From: Gilvimarinus gilvus
Lineage (GTDB): Bacteria > Pseudomonadota > Gammaproteobacteria > Pseudomonadales > Cellvibrionaceae
DNA: 64,000 nucleotides
Direction: 5' to 3'
NCBI RefSeq assembly: GCF_030518155.1
Contig: NZ_JAULRU010000570.1
Coordinates: 62,001-126,000, forward strand
Shown here piece after piece: positions 1 through 8,265 of the stretch. Every line of letters starts with the position of its first letter. Position 1 is the stretch's first letter. Both the position numbers and the translations under genes were made by a program. Under the pieces are notes generated by a model. It did not search any database, was not told the DNA's origin, and saw only the letters and a list, made by a program, of their open reading frames with translations.

Positions 1-447
1 GGCTAACTGCAACACATACTCGCCCAAGTCGGTTTCCTGGGGTTCCACGCCCGCCGCTTCCAGCGCCTCGTTAAGGTCCACTTCCTCGCCCACCATGGAC
101 TTGCCTTTGGTGGCGGTCTTGGCGTTCTGTTCTTGGCAAAGCCCGATCACAAGCTCGCGCATCTGTGCCGGGGTCTCGGCCCAATGCACTTGGCCGCCTG
201 CCTGCTGAACTTTTTTCTCAAAGTGCAGCAGGTAAAGGTCTAGGTGTTGCAATGCGCGAGCACGCACACGCCGGGCCTGATCGCGCAACTGTTCAAAGTT
301 ACCGATTCTCTCGGTGGCGGCTTGTCGCTTGTACACAAAACCCGAACCGGCTTTTTCCAGCGCTTCTTGCAGATGATTGTCTTCCAGCGCTGCGCGGGAG
401 CGAATAATAAAGTCGGGTTGTGTTTCCTGAATCTGGACCTGGCTCAT
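1..447 (-). CDS. lutB: LutB-like lactate utilization iron-sulfur protein (N-terminal part, cut by window edge)
   Basis: This gene reads off the left edge of the window; 149 codons are visible, starting MSQVQIQETQPDF and ending ...LGEYVLQLA. The visible part matches the N-terminal region of LutB/YkgF proteins, including the KGKSMVGEEV stretch and the ETDLGEY motif that precede the ferredoxin-type cysteines, which lie outside the window. LutB is a subunit of the LutABC complex that oxidises L-lactate to pyruvate. Its ATG lies one base after the lutA stop (TGA-C-ATG), so the two are translationally coupled. The neighbouring rhamnose genes produce L-lactate, which explains its location. lutC is expected beyond the left edge. 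The call rests on the N-terminal third and on the lutA neighbour. Confidence 0.85.
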   Translation of the reverse strand, partial: MSQVQIQETQPDFIIRSRAALEDNHLQEALEKAGSGFVYKRQAATERIGNFEQLRDQARRVRARALQHLDLYLLHFEKKVQQAGGQVHWAETPAQMRELVIGLCQEQNAKTATKGKSMVGEEVDLNEALEAAGVEPQETDLGEYVLQLA

Positions 448-448
448 G

Positions 449-1273
449 TCACTCTCCTTTCTCGACAGGGGAAGAGGATTCACCAATGGCGGGTGTATTG
501 AGTTCGCCCGCCAGCACTTCTGCAATATGACGCACCTGAACCCGGTTCGGGTTGTCTGGCTCCAGGCGTTGTAGCTTGCCCGCGATATTGAGCAGGCAGG
601 AGAGGTCGCCCCCCAATACCATGCTGGCGCCCGACTGGCGGATGTTGTTCACCTTATTGCCAACCATTCGGTTGGATACATCGGAGTACTTGACGCAAAA
701 GGTGCCGCCAAAGCCGCAGCAAACGTCGGTTTCCTGCATTTCGGTCACATCTAAATTGGCGCAACGCTTTAGCAAAGTGCGTGGCTGTTGCTTAATGCCT
801 AGCTCCCGTAAGCCGGCGCAGCTGTCATGATAAGTCACGGTTTGCGAACTGAGATCAACTCCGGCCTGAGCGGGGGAGTAGTCCAGTACCTGGGTTAAAA
901 ATGTGGTTAGTTCATAGACCTTTTCGCAAAACTCTACTACCGCCCGGTGTCGTTCATCCTGTTTATTAAATAACTCCGGGTAGTGGGTTTTGATTGTGCC
1001 GCCGCAGGAGCCGGACGGGATCACAACGTAATCGTACTCTCCGAACTGCTCGACAATATTCCAAGCCAGCGCGCGGGTTTCTTCCGGCTGGCCGTTGTTA
1101 AAGGCCACCTGGCCACAGCAGCTTTGTGGCGGTGCGTGGACATCACACCCGGCCTGTTCAAGCAGGCTGGCGGTGGCGAAGCCAATACTGGGGCGAATAA
1201 GATCAACCGGGCAGGTGACAAATAGCCCGACCTGAAGTGTGCGTTCTGATTGTTTTGGGGGCGTCTCGGTCAT
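449..1273 (-). CDS. lutA: LutA-like (Fe-S)-binding subunit of L-lactate oxidation complex
   Basis: The 274-residue protein has the duplicated cysteine-rich (CCG) domains of the LutA/YkgE/GlpC C-terminal family: SCCGQVAFNNG at about residue 51, GSCGG at about 88, HDSCAGLRELG at about 149 and DVCCGFGGTFC at about 183. These cysteines bind iron-sulfur clusters in heterodisulfide-reductase-like proteins. With LutB and LutC it oxidises L-lactate to pyruvate in the cytoplasm. It lies 78 bases after rhaI and one base before lutB on the same strand. The arrangement fits clearance of the lactate made from L-lactaldehyde during rhamnose breakdown. No strong Shine-Dalgarno stands before the ATG, so the start is less certain than the family call. 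Confidence 0.9.
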   Translation of the reverse strand: MTETPPKQSERTLQVGLFVTCPVDLIRPSIGFATASLLEQAGCDVHAPPQSCCGQVAFNNGQPEETRALAWNIVEQFGEYDYVVIPSGSCGGTIKTHYPELFNKQDERHRAVVEFCEKVYELTTFLTQVLDYSPAQAGVDLSSQTVTYHDSCAGLRELGIKQQPRTLLKRCANLDVTEMQETDVCCGFGGTFCVKYSDVSNRMVGNKVNNIRQSGASMVLGGDLSCLLNIAGKLQRLEPDNPNRVQVRHIAEVLAGELNTPAIGESSSPVEKGE

Positions 1274-1351
1274 AGGGCTCGATCGCGTTGTGCAGAAACA
1301 GAGGTAAGAAAAAAGTGCCGACCGAAGAGAGAGTCGACACCAAAGCGAGAG

Positions 1352-2644
1352 TTACACAATGCCAGACCGGTTGCCGCCAGTATCCGGGCGTGCTTTGGCG
1401 GCCTGCTGGCGGTAGCCAGAGGCGCGGTATGTCGCCAGAGAATCAATGGCGGCGCCCTTGTTTTTACGGGCCATGGCCAGGATGGGAGAGACATCGGTGT
1501 TGAAGGCCGCCTTCAGGGTGTTGCTCGCCATGATGGCGTCGTTATCGCTCTGATAGCGCTCAAGCGCCTTGCGATCCACTAACAGCGCCTTGATAAAGGA
1601 ACGCTGAACTTCCGTGGCAGAGTTGATCAGACTTTCGATCGGGTCGGTGACGTTGTGAGATTGATCCAGCATATAAGCGGGGGCGAAACCCGGTTGCTTG
1701 CGATACTCCGCATCCACCAGCTCGTTGAAGATCAGAAACTGCTGGTAGGGGTGCAGTGAGCCGCTGTCCAGATCGTCATCGCCGTATTTGCTGTCATTGA
1801 AGTGGAAGCCGCCCAGCTTTTTAAACTGAATTAAGCGCGAGACGATCATCTCAATATTGACGTTGGGCGCGTGGTGTCCCAAGTCCACCAGAGATTTACA
1901 GCGCTCGCCGGTTTCCATAGCGGCGAGAATGTTTGAGCCCCAATCTTGTATGACGGTGGAATAGAAAGCGGGCTCAAACATCTTGTGTTCGATGTGCATT
2001 TCCCAGTCCTCTGGCAGGCCTTGATAGATGGCTTTGGCGCTGGCGAGGTAGCGCTCGAAAGCGCGCTGGAAATGCTGCTGACCCGGGTGGTTGGAACCGT
2101 CACCCACCCAAACGGTGATGACCTTGGAGCCCAGTTGCTTGCCCCATTCAATCACCTGAAGGTTATGGGCGATTGCCTGCTCGCGCACGGCGGCGTCCGC
2201 GTGACTCAGGCTGCCGTATTTGTATGAGCATTCCTGATCGGGTTGGTCCTGAAACGTGTTGGAATTAACCGAACTCCAGCCCAGCCCGTATTGCGAAGAG
2301 TGCGCTTTCAGTTCGCTGAAGTCGTCTACTTTGTCCCAGGGAAAATGAGGGGAAATCTCGCTGGCGCAGCCGGACATTTGATTAATGACCGCGCAATCTT
2401 CTACTTTTTCAAAAATGTTGCGCGGCTCGCCCTCGCCGGGAAAACGCGCGAAACGTGTACCACCGGTGCCTGTGCCCCATGAGGGAACGGCGATGTCAAA
2501 GTCTTCGGCCTGGCGGATCAGCGCCTTGATGTCCAGGCCGCGGCGCTCAAGTTGCTCGCCCAAGGCGTCGTAATCTTTTTGCAGGTCGGGGGTCAGCTGA
2601 TCGTTCTTCTCGGCGACCAAGTCGGGGGAAATTGGGTATTTCAT
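1352..2644 (-). CDS. rhaI: L-rhamnose isomerase (RhaI type, not the E. coli RhaA type)
   Basis: The 430-residue protein resembles the RhaI-type L-rhamnose isomerases known from Pseudomonas stutzeri and allied 'L-rhamnose catabolism isomerase' proteins. It is a TIM-barrel, metal-dependent aldose-ketose isomerase converting L-rhamnose to L-rhamnulose. Visible supporting stretches are HIEHKMFEPAFYST, LVDLGHHAPNVNIEMI and FHFNDSKYGDDDLDSGS, which hold the acidic and histidine residues typical of the metal site. There is no signal peptide, so it is cytoplasmic. It sits between rhaEW upstream and lutA downstream in one minus-strand operon. The C-terminal tail (PDTGGNRSGIV) looks unstructured. Confidence 0.92.
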   Translation of the reverse strand: MKYPISPDLVAEKNDQLTPDLQKDYDALGEQLERRGLDIKALIRQAEDFDIAVPSWGTGTGGTRFARFPGEGEPRNIFEKVEDCAVINQMSGCASEISPHFPWDKVDDFSELKAHSSQYGLGWSSVNSNTFQDQPDQECSYKYGSLSHADAAVREQAIAHNLQVIEWGKQLGSKVITVWVGDGSNHPGQQHFQRAFERYLASAKAIYQGLPEDWEMHIEHKMFEPAFYSTVIQDWGSNILAAMETGERCKSLVDLGHHAPNVNIEMIVSRLIQFKKLGGFHFNDSKYGDDDLDSGSLHPYQQFLIFNELVDAEYRKQPGFAPAYMLDQSHNVTDPIESLINSATEVQRSFIKALLVDRKALERYQSDNDAIMASNTLKAAFNTDVSPILAMARKNKGAAIDSLATYRASGYRQQAAKARPDTGGNRSGIV

Positions 2645-2735
2645 ATTATAGTCCCGTTGTTTCCGGTGGTTATTCTGTGAGCGCCCCCGCAGTGATGCGG
2701 GGCACTGTTCAATAGTTGTGCTTACACTCGCTTAG

Positions 2736-4841
2736 TTAGCGGGTAAACGATGGGGCATGGCCCGCGTCAACGTTGATAATATTGCCGGTAGACTTGGCTG
2801 ACAAATCCGCGGCAAAAAAGTAGGTGGCCTCGGCGATGTCTTCGGGCAGAACGGAGCGCTTGAGCATGCTGCGCTGACGGTAGTGTTCTTCCAGCTCGTC
2901 ATTGCTGATGGCGTACGCTGCTGCACGTTCTTTGCGCCAGTCGCCGTCCCAGATTTTGGAGCCGCGCAGCACGGCGTCGGGGTTGACCACATTGCAGCGA
3001 ATACCTACGGGGGCGCCTTCTAGTGCAATACAGCGGGCCAGTTGGATCTCCGCTGCCTTGGCTGTGCAGTAGGCCGACGCGCCAGGTGAGGCGACCAAGC
3101 CGTTCTTGCTCACCACGAAGACCACCGAACCGCCGGTGTCTTGGCGCTTGAGCAATTTAAAGCCTTCGCGTCCCACCAGAAAATAGCCGGTGGCCAGAAT
3201 ATCGATGTTTTTGTTCCAAAGATCCAGCCCGGTTTCGTCCAATGGCGCCGAACTGGCTATGCCGGCGTTGGAGACCAGAATATCGATACCGCCGTATTCG
3301 CGCGCAACGCTCGCCATGGCGTCAATGACGGTTTCTTCTTTGGTGACGTCACACTGAACCTGCCGCACGGCATCTTTGCCAAAGACACTGATCAGCTCAC
3401 CGCTGGCGTTTTCCAGCGCTTTGGTGTCGATGTCTGCCAGCATAACGCAGGCGCCTTCGCTCAGCATGCGAGCGGCGGTGGCCTTGCCAATGCCGCCCGC
3501 GCCGCCGGTAATAAACGCCACCCGGCCGGCCAGAGATTTGGGTTTGGGCATGCGCTGCAGTTTGGCCTCTTCAAGCAGCCAGTACTCGATATCGAACGCC
3601 TCTTGCTCCGGCAAGCCAACGTATTCGCTGACAGCGCTGGCCTCGCGCATCACATTAATGGCGTTGACGTAGAATTCTCCTGCGATGCGCGCGGTGGCCT
3701 TGTCTTTGGCAAAAGTGACCATGCCCACACCGGGTACCAGGTAAACCACGGCATTGGGGTCGCGCATGGCCGGGCTGTTATCGCGTTTGCAGCGGTCGTA
3801 GTATTCGGCATAGCTCTGGCGATAGGCCTCCAGCTGTTGATCGAGACCTTCGGTGCAGCGCGCCAGCTCGTCGTCTAAGTTGCTGGCTGTGGGGTCAAAA
3901 TCCACCACCAGTGGACGGATCTTGGTCCGCAGAAAGTGGTCCGGGCAAGACGTGCCGAGCGCGGCCAAAGGTTCCAACTCTGCCGAGTTAACGAACTCGA
4001 TCACGGTGTCCGAATCGTTAAAGTGACCTACTTTATATTGTTCGTTGGTAATCTTGCCGCGAATCAACGGCATTAGCTGACTGGCCACGGTTTTGCGTTG
4101 ATCTGTTTTCAGCGGCTCCTGGTATTTGGGCCCGCCAAAAGCGTCGCTCGTGTTGTTGGTTTCCAGCCAGTCCTGTGCTTTTTGAATAATATCCAGCGTG
4201 GTCAAGTAGCACTCTTTGGCGTTCTCACTCCAGGTGAAAATACCGTGGCCTTCCAGCATGATGCCTTTGAGGTTCGGGTTGCTACGGGCTACTTCCTCTA
4301 ATTTCAGGCCCAGGTCATAGCCCGGGCGCTGCCAGGGCAGCCAGCCCATCTGGCCTTCGAAAATGGTTTCGGTCAGCTCTTTGCTGTTTTTAGTGCAGGC
4401 GATAGCAATGGCCGCATCGGGGTGCATGTGATCCACATGCTTGTGCGGAATATAGGCGTGCAAAGGCGTGTCGATGCTCGCAGCCCGGGGGTTTAGGTTG
4501 AAGGTGCAGTGGGGCAGATAGCCCACCATTTCGTCTTCATGCTCAAGGCCCCGGTACAGAGACTTCAGCTGCTGCAGTTTTTCCATATAGAGCGTGGAGA
4601 AGCCGTTCAGCGCAATGGAGCCCAAATCGCCGCCGGAGCCCTTGACCCACAAGACCTCAGTGTCACCGCCGGTGAGGGGGTCGATCATACTGATCTTGGC
4701 AGAGGTGTTGCCACCGCCGAAATTAGTGATGCGTAAGTCGGAACCAAGCAGATTTGATCGGTACTGCAGCAGTTCCGGCTCGCTCATGTTGGCGGCTTTC
4801 TGATCATCCCATAGGTTCTGGAGTTTAGAGGACATAATCAT
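2736..4841 (-). CDS. rhaEW: Bifunctional L-rhamnulose-1-phosphate aldolase / L-lactaldehyde dehydrogenase
   Basis: This is a 701-residue two-domain enzyme. The first domain (about 1-430) is a class II aldolase of the RhaE type, with NFGGGNTSAK at 40, a histidine-rich HKHVDHMH at 133-140 and LEGHG at 196-200 as probable zinc ligands. It splits rhamnulose-1-phosphate into DHAP and L-lactaldehyde. The second domain (about 436-701) is a classical short-chain dehydrogenase with TGGAGGIG at 445-452, NAG at 525 and YCTAK at 591-595. In described RhaEW proteins this half oxidises L-lactaldehyde to L-lactate. It is first in the rhaEW-rhaI-lutA-lutB operon. A second in-frame ATG two codons downstream (4835) has better spacing from a GAGAG sequence and may be the true start. 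Confidence 0.93.
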   Translation of the reverse strand: MIMSSKLQNLWDDQKAANMSEPELLQYRSNLLGSDLRITNFGGGNTSAKISMIDPLTGGDTEVLWVKGSGGDLGSIALNGFSTLYMEKLQQLKSLYRGLEHEDEMVGYLPHCTFNLNPRAASIDTPLHAYIPHKHVDHMHPDAAIAIACTKNSKELTETIFEGQMGWLPWQRPGYDLGLKLEEVARSNPNLKGIMLEGHGIFTWSENAKECYLTTLDIIQKAQDWLETNNTSDAFGGPKYQEPLKTDQRKTVASQLMPLIRGKITNEQYKVGHFNDSDTVIEFVNSAELEPLAALGTSCPDHFLRTKIRPLVVDFDPTASNLDDELARCTEGLDQQLEAYRQSYAEYYDRCKRDNSPAMRDPNAVVYLVPGVGMVTFAKDKATARIAGEFYVNAINVMREASAVSEYVGLPEQEAFDIEYWLLEEAKLQRMPKPKSLAGRVAFITGGAGGIGKATAARMLSEGACVMLADIDTKALENASGELISVFGKDAVRQVQCDVTKEETVIDAMASVAREYGGIDILVSNAGIASSAPLDETGLDLWNKNIDILATGYFLVGREGFKLLKRQDTGGSVVFVVSKNGLVASPGASAYCTAKAAEIQLARCIALEGAPVGIRCNVVNPDAVLRGSKIWDGDWRKERAAAYAISNDELEEHYRQRSMLKRSVLPEDIAEATYFFAADLSAKSTGNIINVDAGHAPSFTR

Positions 4842-4902
4842 TGGCTCTCGTTATAGGTGAACGGTGGGCGGCGTCACGGGGCCGCCTTTCTGATTGGCAA
4901 TG

Positions 4903-4931
4903 ATTGTATGTGATTGAAAGTGGGCGGTCAA
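4903..4931 (-). promoter_or_regulatory. Sigma70-type promoter for the rhaEW-rhaI-lut operon
   Basis: On the minus strand a TTGACC -35 (4926-4931) is followed after exactly 17 bases by a TACAAT -10 (4903-4908); each matches the consensus at five of six positions. It would start transcription about 55 bases before rhaEW. The spacer holds the plus-strand sequence ATGTGATTG, which resembles a CRP half-site. Confidence 0.65.
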
Positions 4932-5072
4932 GGAAGATATTTGTGTCTAATGTGCTTTTTTAAGGTTGTTTAAATTCATTTTTAACGTTAGTGTTCATTA
5001 ATAATCAAATGCGTTCATTTTGCATGCATTGTTCTTCGATGATGTCGGAGATTTAACGCTTACGAGATAATA
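4932..5072 (+). promoter_or_regulatory. Upstream region of the permease-kinase-PL11 genes with candidate operator half-site
   Basis: This AT-rich part of the divergent rhaEW/permease intergenic region holds GCATTGTTCTTCG at 5026-5038. That is nearly identical to the right arm of a perfect palindrome at 14760-14777 upstream of the TonB receptor. The left arm here is only about half conserved. A weak Shine-Dalgarno (CGAGA) lies just before the permease ATG. No convincing sigma70 promoter stands out on the plus strand. Confidence 0.35.
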
Positions 5073-6758
5073 ATGACGAATAATAATGAATTCGAGTGTA
5101 CTCCGGTACGCCCCGAATGCCTCCAGCCGGCCCGCCATTTTGCGGCCAGTTACTCGGGCGAGCATGTGGCGGGAACCGAGTTTGTGATTGGCGCCCTATT
5201 CGTAGTTTGGGGTGTGGGCGTTCAGGACATATTGTGGGGGCTTTTGTGGGGTAACCTGCTGGCCGTTCTGAGTTGGGGGCTGATCTGTGCGCCCATTGCC
5301 GTCAGTACGCGCCTGACGTTGTATGCGTACCTTGAGCGAATCGGTGGCAAGGGCATTATCAATCTTTATAGTATCGTCAACGGCATCCTTTTCTGCGTGT
5401 TGGCGGGCACAATGATTACGGTGTCCGCTTCCGCCGCCCGAATCCTGTTTGATATTCCCCCTCAAGTCGATTGGTATCCCACCAGCCCCGGGTTTGTGGT
5501 CGTCGCTGTGCTGGTCGGCGTCCTGGTTACCTTTGTTGCTGCCAAGGGATTCCGTCGGGTGGCGATCTTTTCTCAAATCTGCGCACCCTGGATGATTCTG
5601 ATGTTTCTGGTCGGAGCCTTGACCATGTTATCTATACTCGCAGCCCAGACGCCCGAGGTCCCCGGACAGGGTGTTGGGCAACGATTGCTGAGCATAGCCG
5701 ACTCCCATATATGGCAAGGTGAAAAGGACAGTGAATTCAGTCTGTGGCACGTTGCCGCTTTCGCCTGGGTCGCCAACCTGGCGATGCACGGTGGGCTGTC
5801 TGATATGACCTTGTTGCGCTACGCGCGGCGCTCGTCCTATGGCTTTTTCTCTGTGTTGGGAATGTTCATCGGTCACTACGCGGCGTGGTTGTGCGCCGGT
5901 GTTATGGGGGCGGGCGCGGCCTTTTTACTTAAGACATCAATTCAGCAACTTGACGCGGGTGCCGTGGCCTATCAGGCTCTGGGGGCTACGGGCATTCTGG
6001 TGGTGATTATTGCTGGGTGGACCACTTCAAACCCCACCATATATCGCGCAGGACTCGCGTTTCAGTCCCTGCACCCGCGCTGGAACCGTTCAGTTGTAAC
6101 AGTCGTCACCGGCGTGGTGACTACGGTGATTGCCTGTTTTCCGTTTGTATTTACCCAACTGATGGATTTTGTTGGTTTGATGGGATTAATTCTCGCACCG
6201 GTGGGGGCCGTGATTGTGACTGAGCACTGGCTGTTCCCTCGCATGGGGTTGACCCGTTATTGGAATCTCTACCGGGGTGGTTACCTGAACTGGCCCGCCT
6301 GTCTCGCATGGGGGTTATCACTGTTGGCCGCCTGGGGCTTTAACGCCCTGGGGCTACACCTGTTTTTCCTGTTACTGCCTACCTGGATTACGGCCACCCT
6401 GATCTATATCGCCCTGGCGACACTGAGCGGCGCGCGCGAGCTTTTTACTGAACAGGCCGCCAGGTACGAGCTAAATGAAGCCGATCGGCGTCAACGTGAA
6501 CGTGAATACCTGATGCGCCAGCGAGGCAAGAAGTCGACTGCCGCTAGCGACCATCGCCCTGTTATACAGACGGTTGCGATCAGTGTCGCCGCGCTTTCTC
6601 TGGTGTGGTGTCTGGCTCTTGGAGTACAGGGGCTGCGCACCGGCAGTATCGAGTTGGTAAAAGACTGGCTGCTGATTCCTACGGTACTCTATATGGTTAC
6701 AGCAACGCTCTGGTCGTTTTTGAAAGAGCAGCAGGGGCGTTCTTTTGGTAGTGATTAG
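5073..6758 (+). CDS. NCS1-like (purine-cytosine permease family) membrane transporter, candidate rhamnose permease
   Basis: The 561-residue integral membrane protein has about twelve hydrophobic segments. Its N-terminal block (FVIGALFVVWGVGVQDILWG) resembles the nucleobase:cation symporter-1 family. The usual substrates of that family are nucleobases, thiamine or hydantoins, driven by sodium or protons. Here it is divergent from the rhamnose isomerase/aldolase operon and directly precedes the rhamnulokinase-like gene, so L-rhamnose or a rhamnose-containing product is a more likely substrate. That assignment is inference from context. The hydrophilic stretch near residues 455-485 (many Arg and Glu, QAARYELNEADRRQRERE) is a cytoplasmic loop before a final pair of helices. 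Confidence 0.75.
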   Translation: MTNNNEFECTPVRPECLQPARHFAASYSGEHVAGTEFVIGALFVVWGVGVQDILWGLLWGNLLAVLSWGLICAPIAVSTRLTLYAYLERIGGKGIINLYSIVNGILFCVLAGTMITVSASAARILFDIPPQVDWYPTSPGFVVVAVLVGVLVTFVAAKGFRRVAIFSQICAPWMILMFLVGALTMLSILAAQTPEVPGQGVGQRLLSIADSHIWQGEKDSEFSLWHVAAFAWVANLAMHGGLSDMTLLRYARRSSYGFFSVLGMFIGHYAAWLCAGVMGAGAAFLLKTSIQQLDAGAVAYQALGATGILVVIIAGWTTSNPTIYRAGLAFQSLHPRWNRSVVTVVTGVVTTVIACFPFVFTQLMDFVGLMGLILAPVGAVIVTEHWLFPRMGLTRYWNLYRGGYLNWPACLAWGLSLLAAWGFNALGLHLFFLLLPTWITATLIYIALATLSGARELFTEQAARYELNEADRRQREREYLMRQRGKKSTAASDHRPVIQTVAISVAALSLVWCLALGVQGLRTGSIELVKDWLLIPTVLYMVTATLWSFLKEQQGRSFGSD

Positions 6759-6863
6759 AGAGTCGTGTTTGAATCGCAGATTCTGATCGTTGCCGTGAGA
6801 CGATCAGGTCGTTAGATCCATGTTTGATAGTTGCCGTCGGCGTATCTGAGGTTAGTAAGCAGT

Positions 6864-8246
6864 ATGAGTTGTGTTGTGGTACTGGATATTGGCAAAACCA
6901 ATATCAAAGTGCATGTGCTGGATAAGCATATGGAAAGCGTCTTTGAGCAGGCAAAGCCAAATATAGTGATGGACGCCGATCCGTATCCGCACTTTGATGT
7001 GGATGCAATCTGGGATTGGTTTCTCTCGGTTTTGCAAGATGTGGCTGAGCAGTTCACGGTTCGTGCCATCAGTGTGACTACACATGGCGCGACGGCCGCC
7101 CTGATCGACCGATTGAGTGGTGGCAATGGTCTGGTGCTTCCCATACTGGATTACGAATTCACAGGTCCTGACAGTGTGAGTCATGATTACGCCGAGGTTC
7201 GCTCCCCGTTTGCTGAGACCAGCTCTCCCTCGCTGCCAGCCGGTATGAATCTGGGGCGCCAGCTTTATTGGCAGCAAAATCGCTTCCCGGATCAGTTCGG
7301 ACAAGCGACGGATATTTTGCTTTACCCTCAGTATTGGGTTTGGCGTCTAACGGGCCGTTGTTGTTCGGAAGTAACGTCTCTGGGGTGTCACACCGACTTG
7401 TGGGCGCCAGCGAAAGGGGGCTACTCCCAGATGGTCGATCGCATGGGCTGGCGTTCGCTGTTTGCTGAGATCAAGCCTGCGGCCAGTATGGCGGGAGCGG
7501 TGTCGGCCGAGGTGAGTCAGAAAACCGGTTTGCCCGAGTCCTGCCTGGTGACGGTGGGTATTCACGATAGCAACGCCAGTTACCTGAGGTATGTCAAAGC
7601 GAGCAAGGGGGAACCTTTTTCGGTCATCTCTACCGGTACCTGGGCAATCACTATGACCAATGGTGGTAAGGATGTCGTTTTAGACGAATCCCGGGATATG
7701 TTGATGAACGTCGACTTTCAGCGCGCACCTGTGGCGTGTGCCCGGTTTATGGCCGGCCGGGAATACGAGACTATCTGCCATAAAATGGGGTCTTTCCCCA
7801 GTCAGCTCTTTAGTCTGCGTGAGATTGAGTTGATTCTAGAAACCGATTCCTACGCATTGCCGGCATTTTGCCAGGGATCGGGCCCGTTTTCCGGAAAAGT
7901 CGGTGCATTGCATGCGGACGCAAAGCTAATAAACGGGGCCGCTCTGGCGTCCTTATACTGCGCCCTTATGTTGGATTTTGAATTGGATCTGCTCAAGGCC
8001 GAGGGTGATGTTTTTCTTGAGGGTGCGTTTTTGAAAAACGCGCTGCTTTGCCAGTTGTTGGCCACTTTGCGTGGTGAGCAGCGACTATTTCTTTCCAGTG
8101 ATTCCACGGGCACGGTCAGAGGTGCGGCCGCGTTGGCCGACCCTGAGGCGCCGCTCGCAGAGGACAGAGCAAGGTGTGAACCACTGTCGTTGCCCGGCCT
8201 CTTGTCTTATCGCGAGCGGTGGAGAGATCGCTGCCAGTCTTTGTAA
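6864..8246 (+). CDS. rhaB: FGGY-family carbohydrate kinase, probable L-rhamnulokinase
   Basis: This is a 460-residue FGGY sugar kinase with the N-terminal phosphate-binding motif LDIGKTNIK (residues 7-15) and the central STGTWAIT motif at about residue 254. It should phosphorylate a ketose with ATP; between the rhamnose permease candidate and a rhamnogalacturonan lyase, L-rhamnulose is the logical substrate, giving the substrate of RhaEW. It is divergent from E. coli RhaB, so related kinases (fuculokinase, xylulokinase-like) cannot be excluded from sequence alone. A longer in-frame reading from a TTG at 6831 exists, but the ATG at 6864 sits directly before the kinase motif and has a GAGGT upstream. 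Confidence 0.85.
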   Translation: MSCVVVLDIGKTNIKVHVLDKHMESVFEQAKPNIVMDADPYPHFDVDAIWDWFLSVLQDVAEQFTVRAISVTTHGATAALIDRLSGGNGLVLPILDYEFTGPDSVSHDYAEVRSPFAETSSPSLPAGMNLGRQLYWQQNRFPDQFGQATDILLYPQYWVWRLTGRCCSEVTSLGCHTDLWAPAKGGYSQMVDRMGWRSLFAEIKPAASMAGAVSAEVSQKTGLPESCLVTVGIHDSNASYLRYVKASKGEPFSVISTGTWAITMTNGGKDVVLDESRDMLMNVDFQRAPVACARFMAGREYETICHKMGSFPSQLFSLREIELILETDSYALPAFCQGSGPFSGKVGALHADAKLINGAALASLYCALMLDFELDLLKAEGDVFLEGAFLKNALLCQLLATLRGEQRLFLSSDSTGTVRGAAALADPEAPLAEDRARCEPLSLPGLLSYRERWRDRCQSL

Positions 8247-8265
8247 ACAATGAGGTATAAACATA

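Noticed and set aside
3141-3878. 245-codon plus-strand frame inside rhaEW
   Set aside because: It is antisense to the SDR half of rhaEW, with no ribosome site or domain.
5018-5026. TGCATGCA dyad before the permease as a separate operator
   Set aside because: An 8-base self-complementary word is common by chance; only the overlap with GCATTGTT is of interest and that is reported separately.
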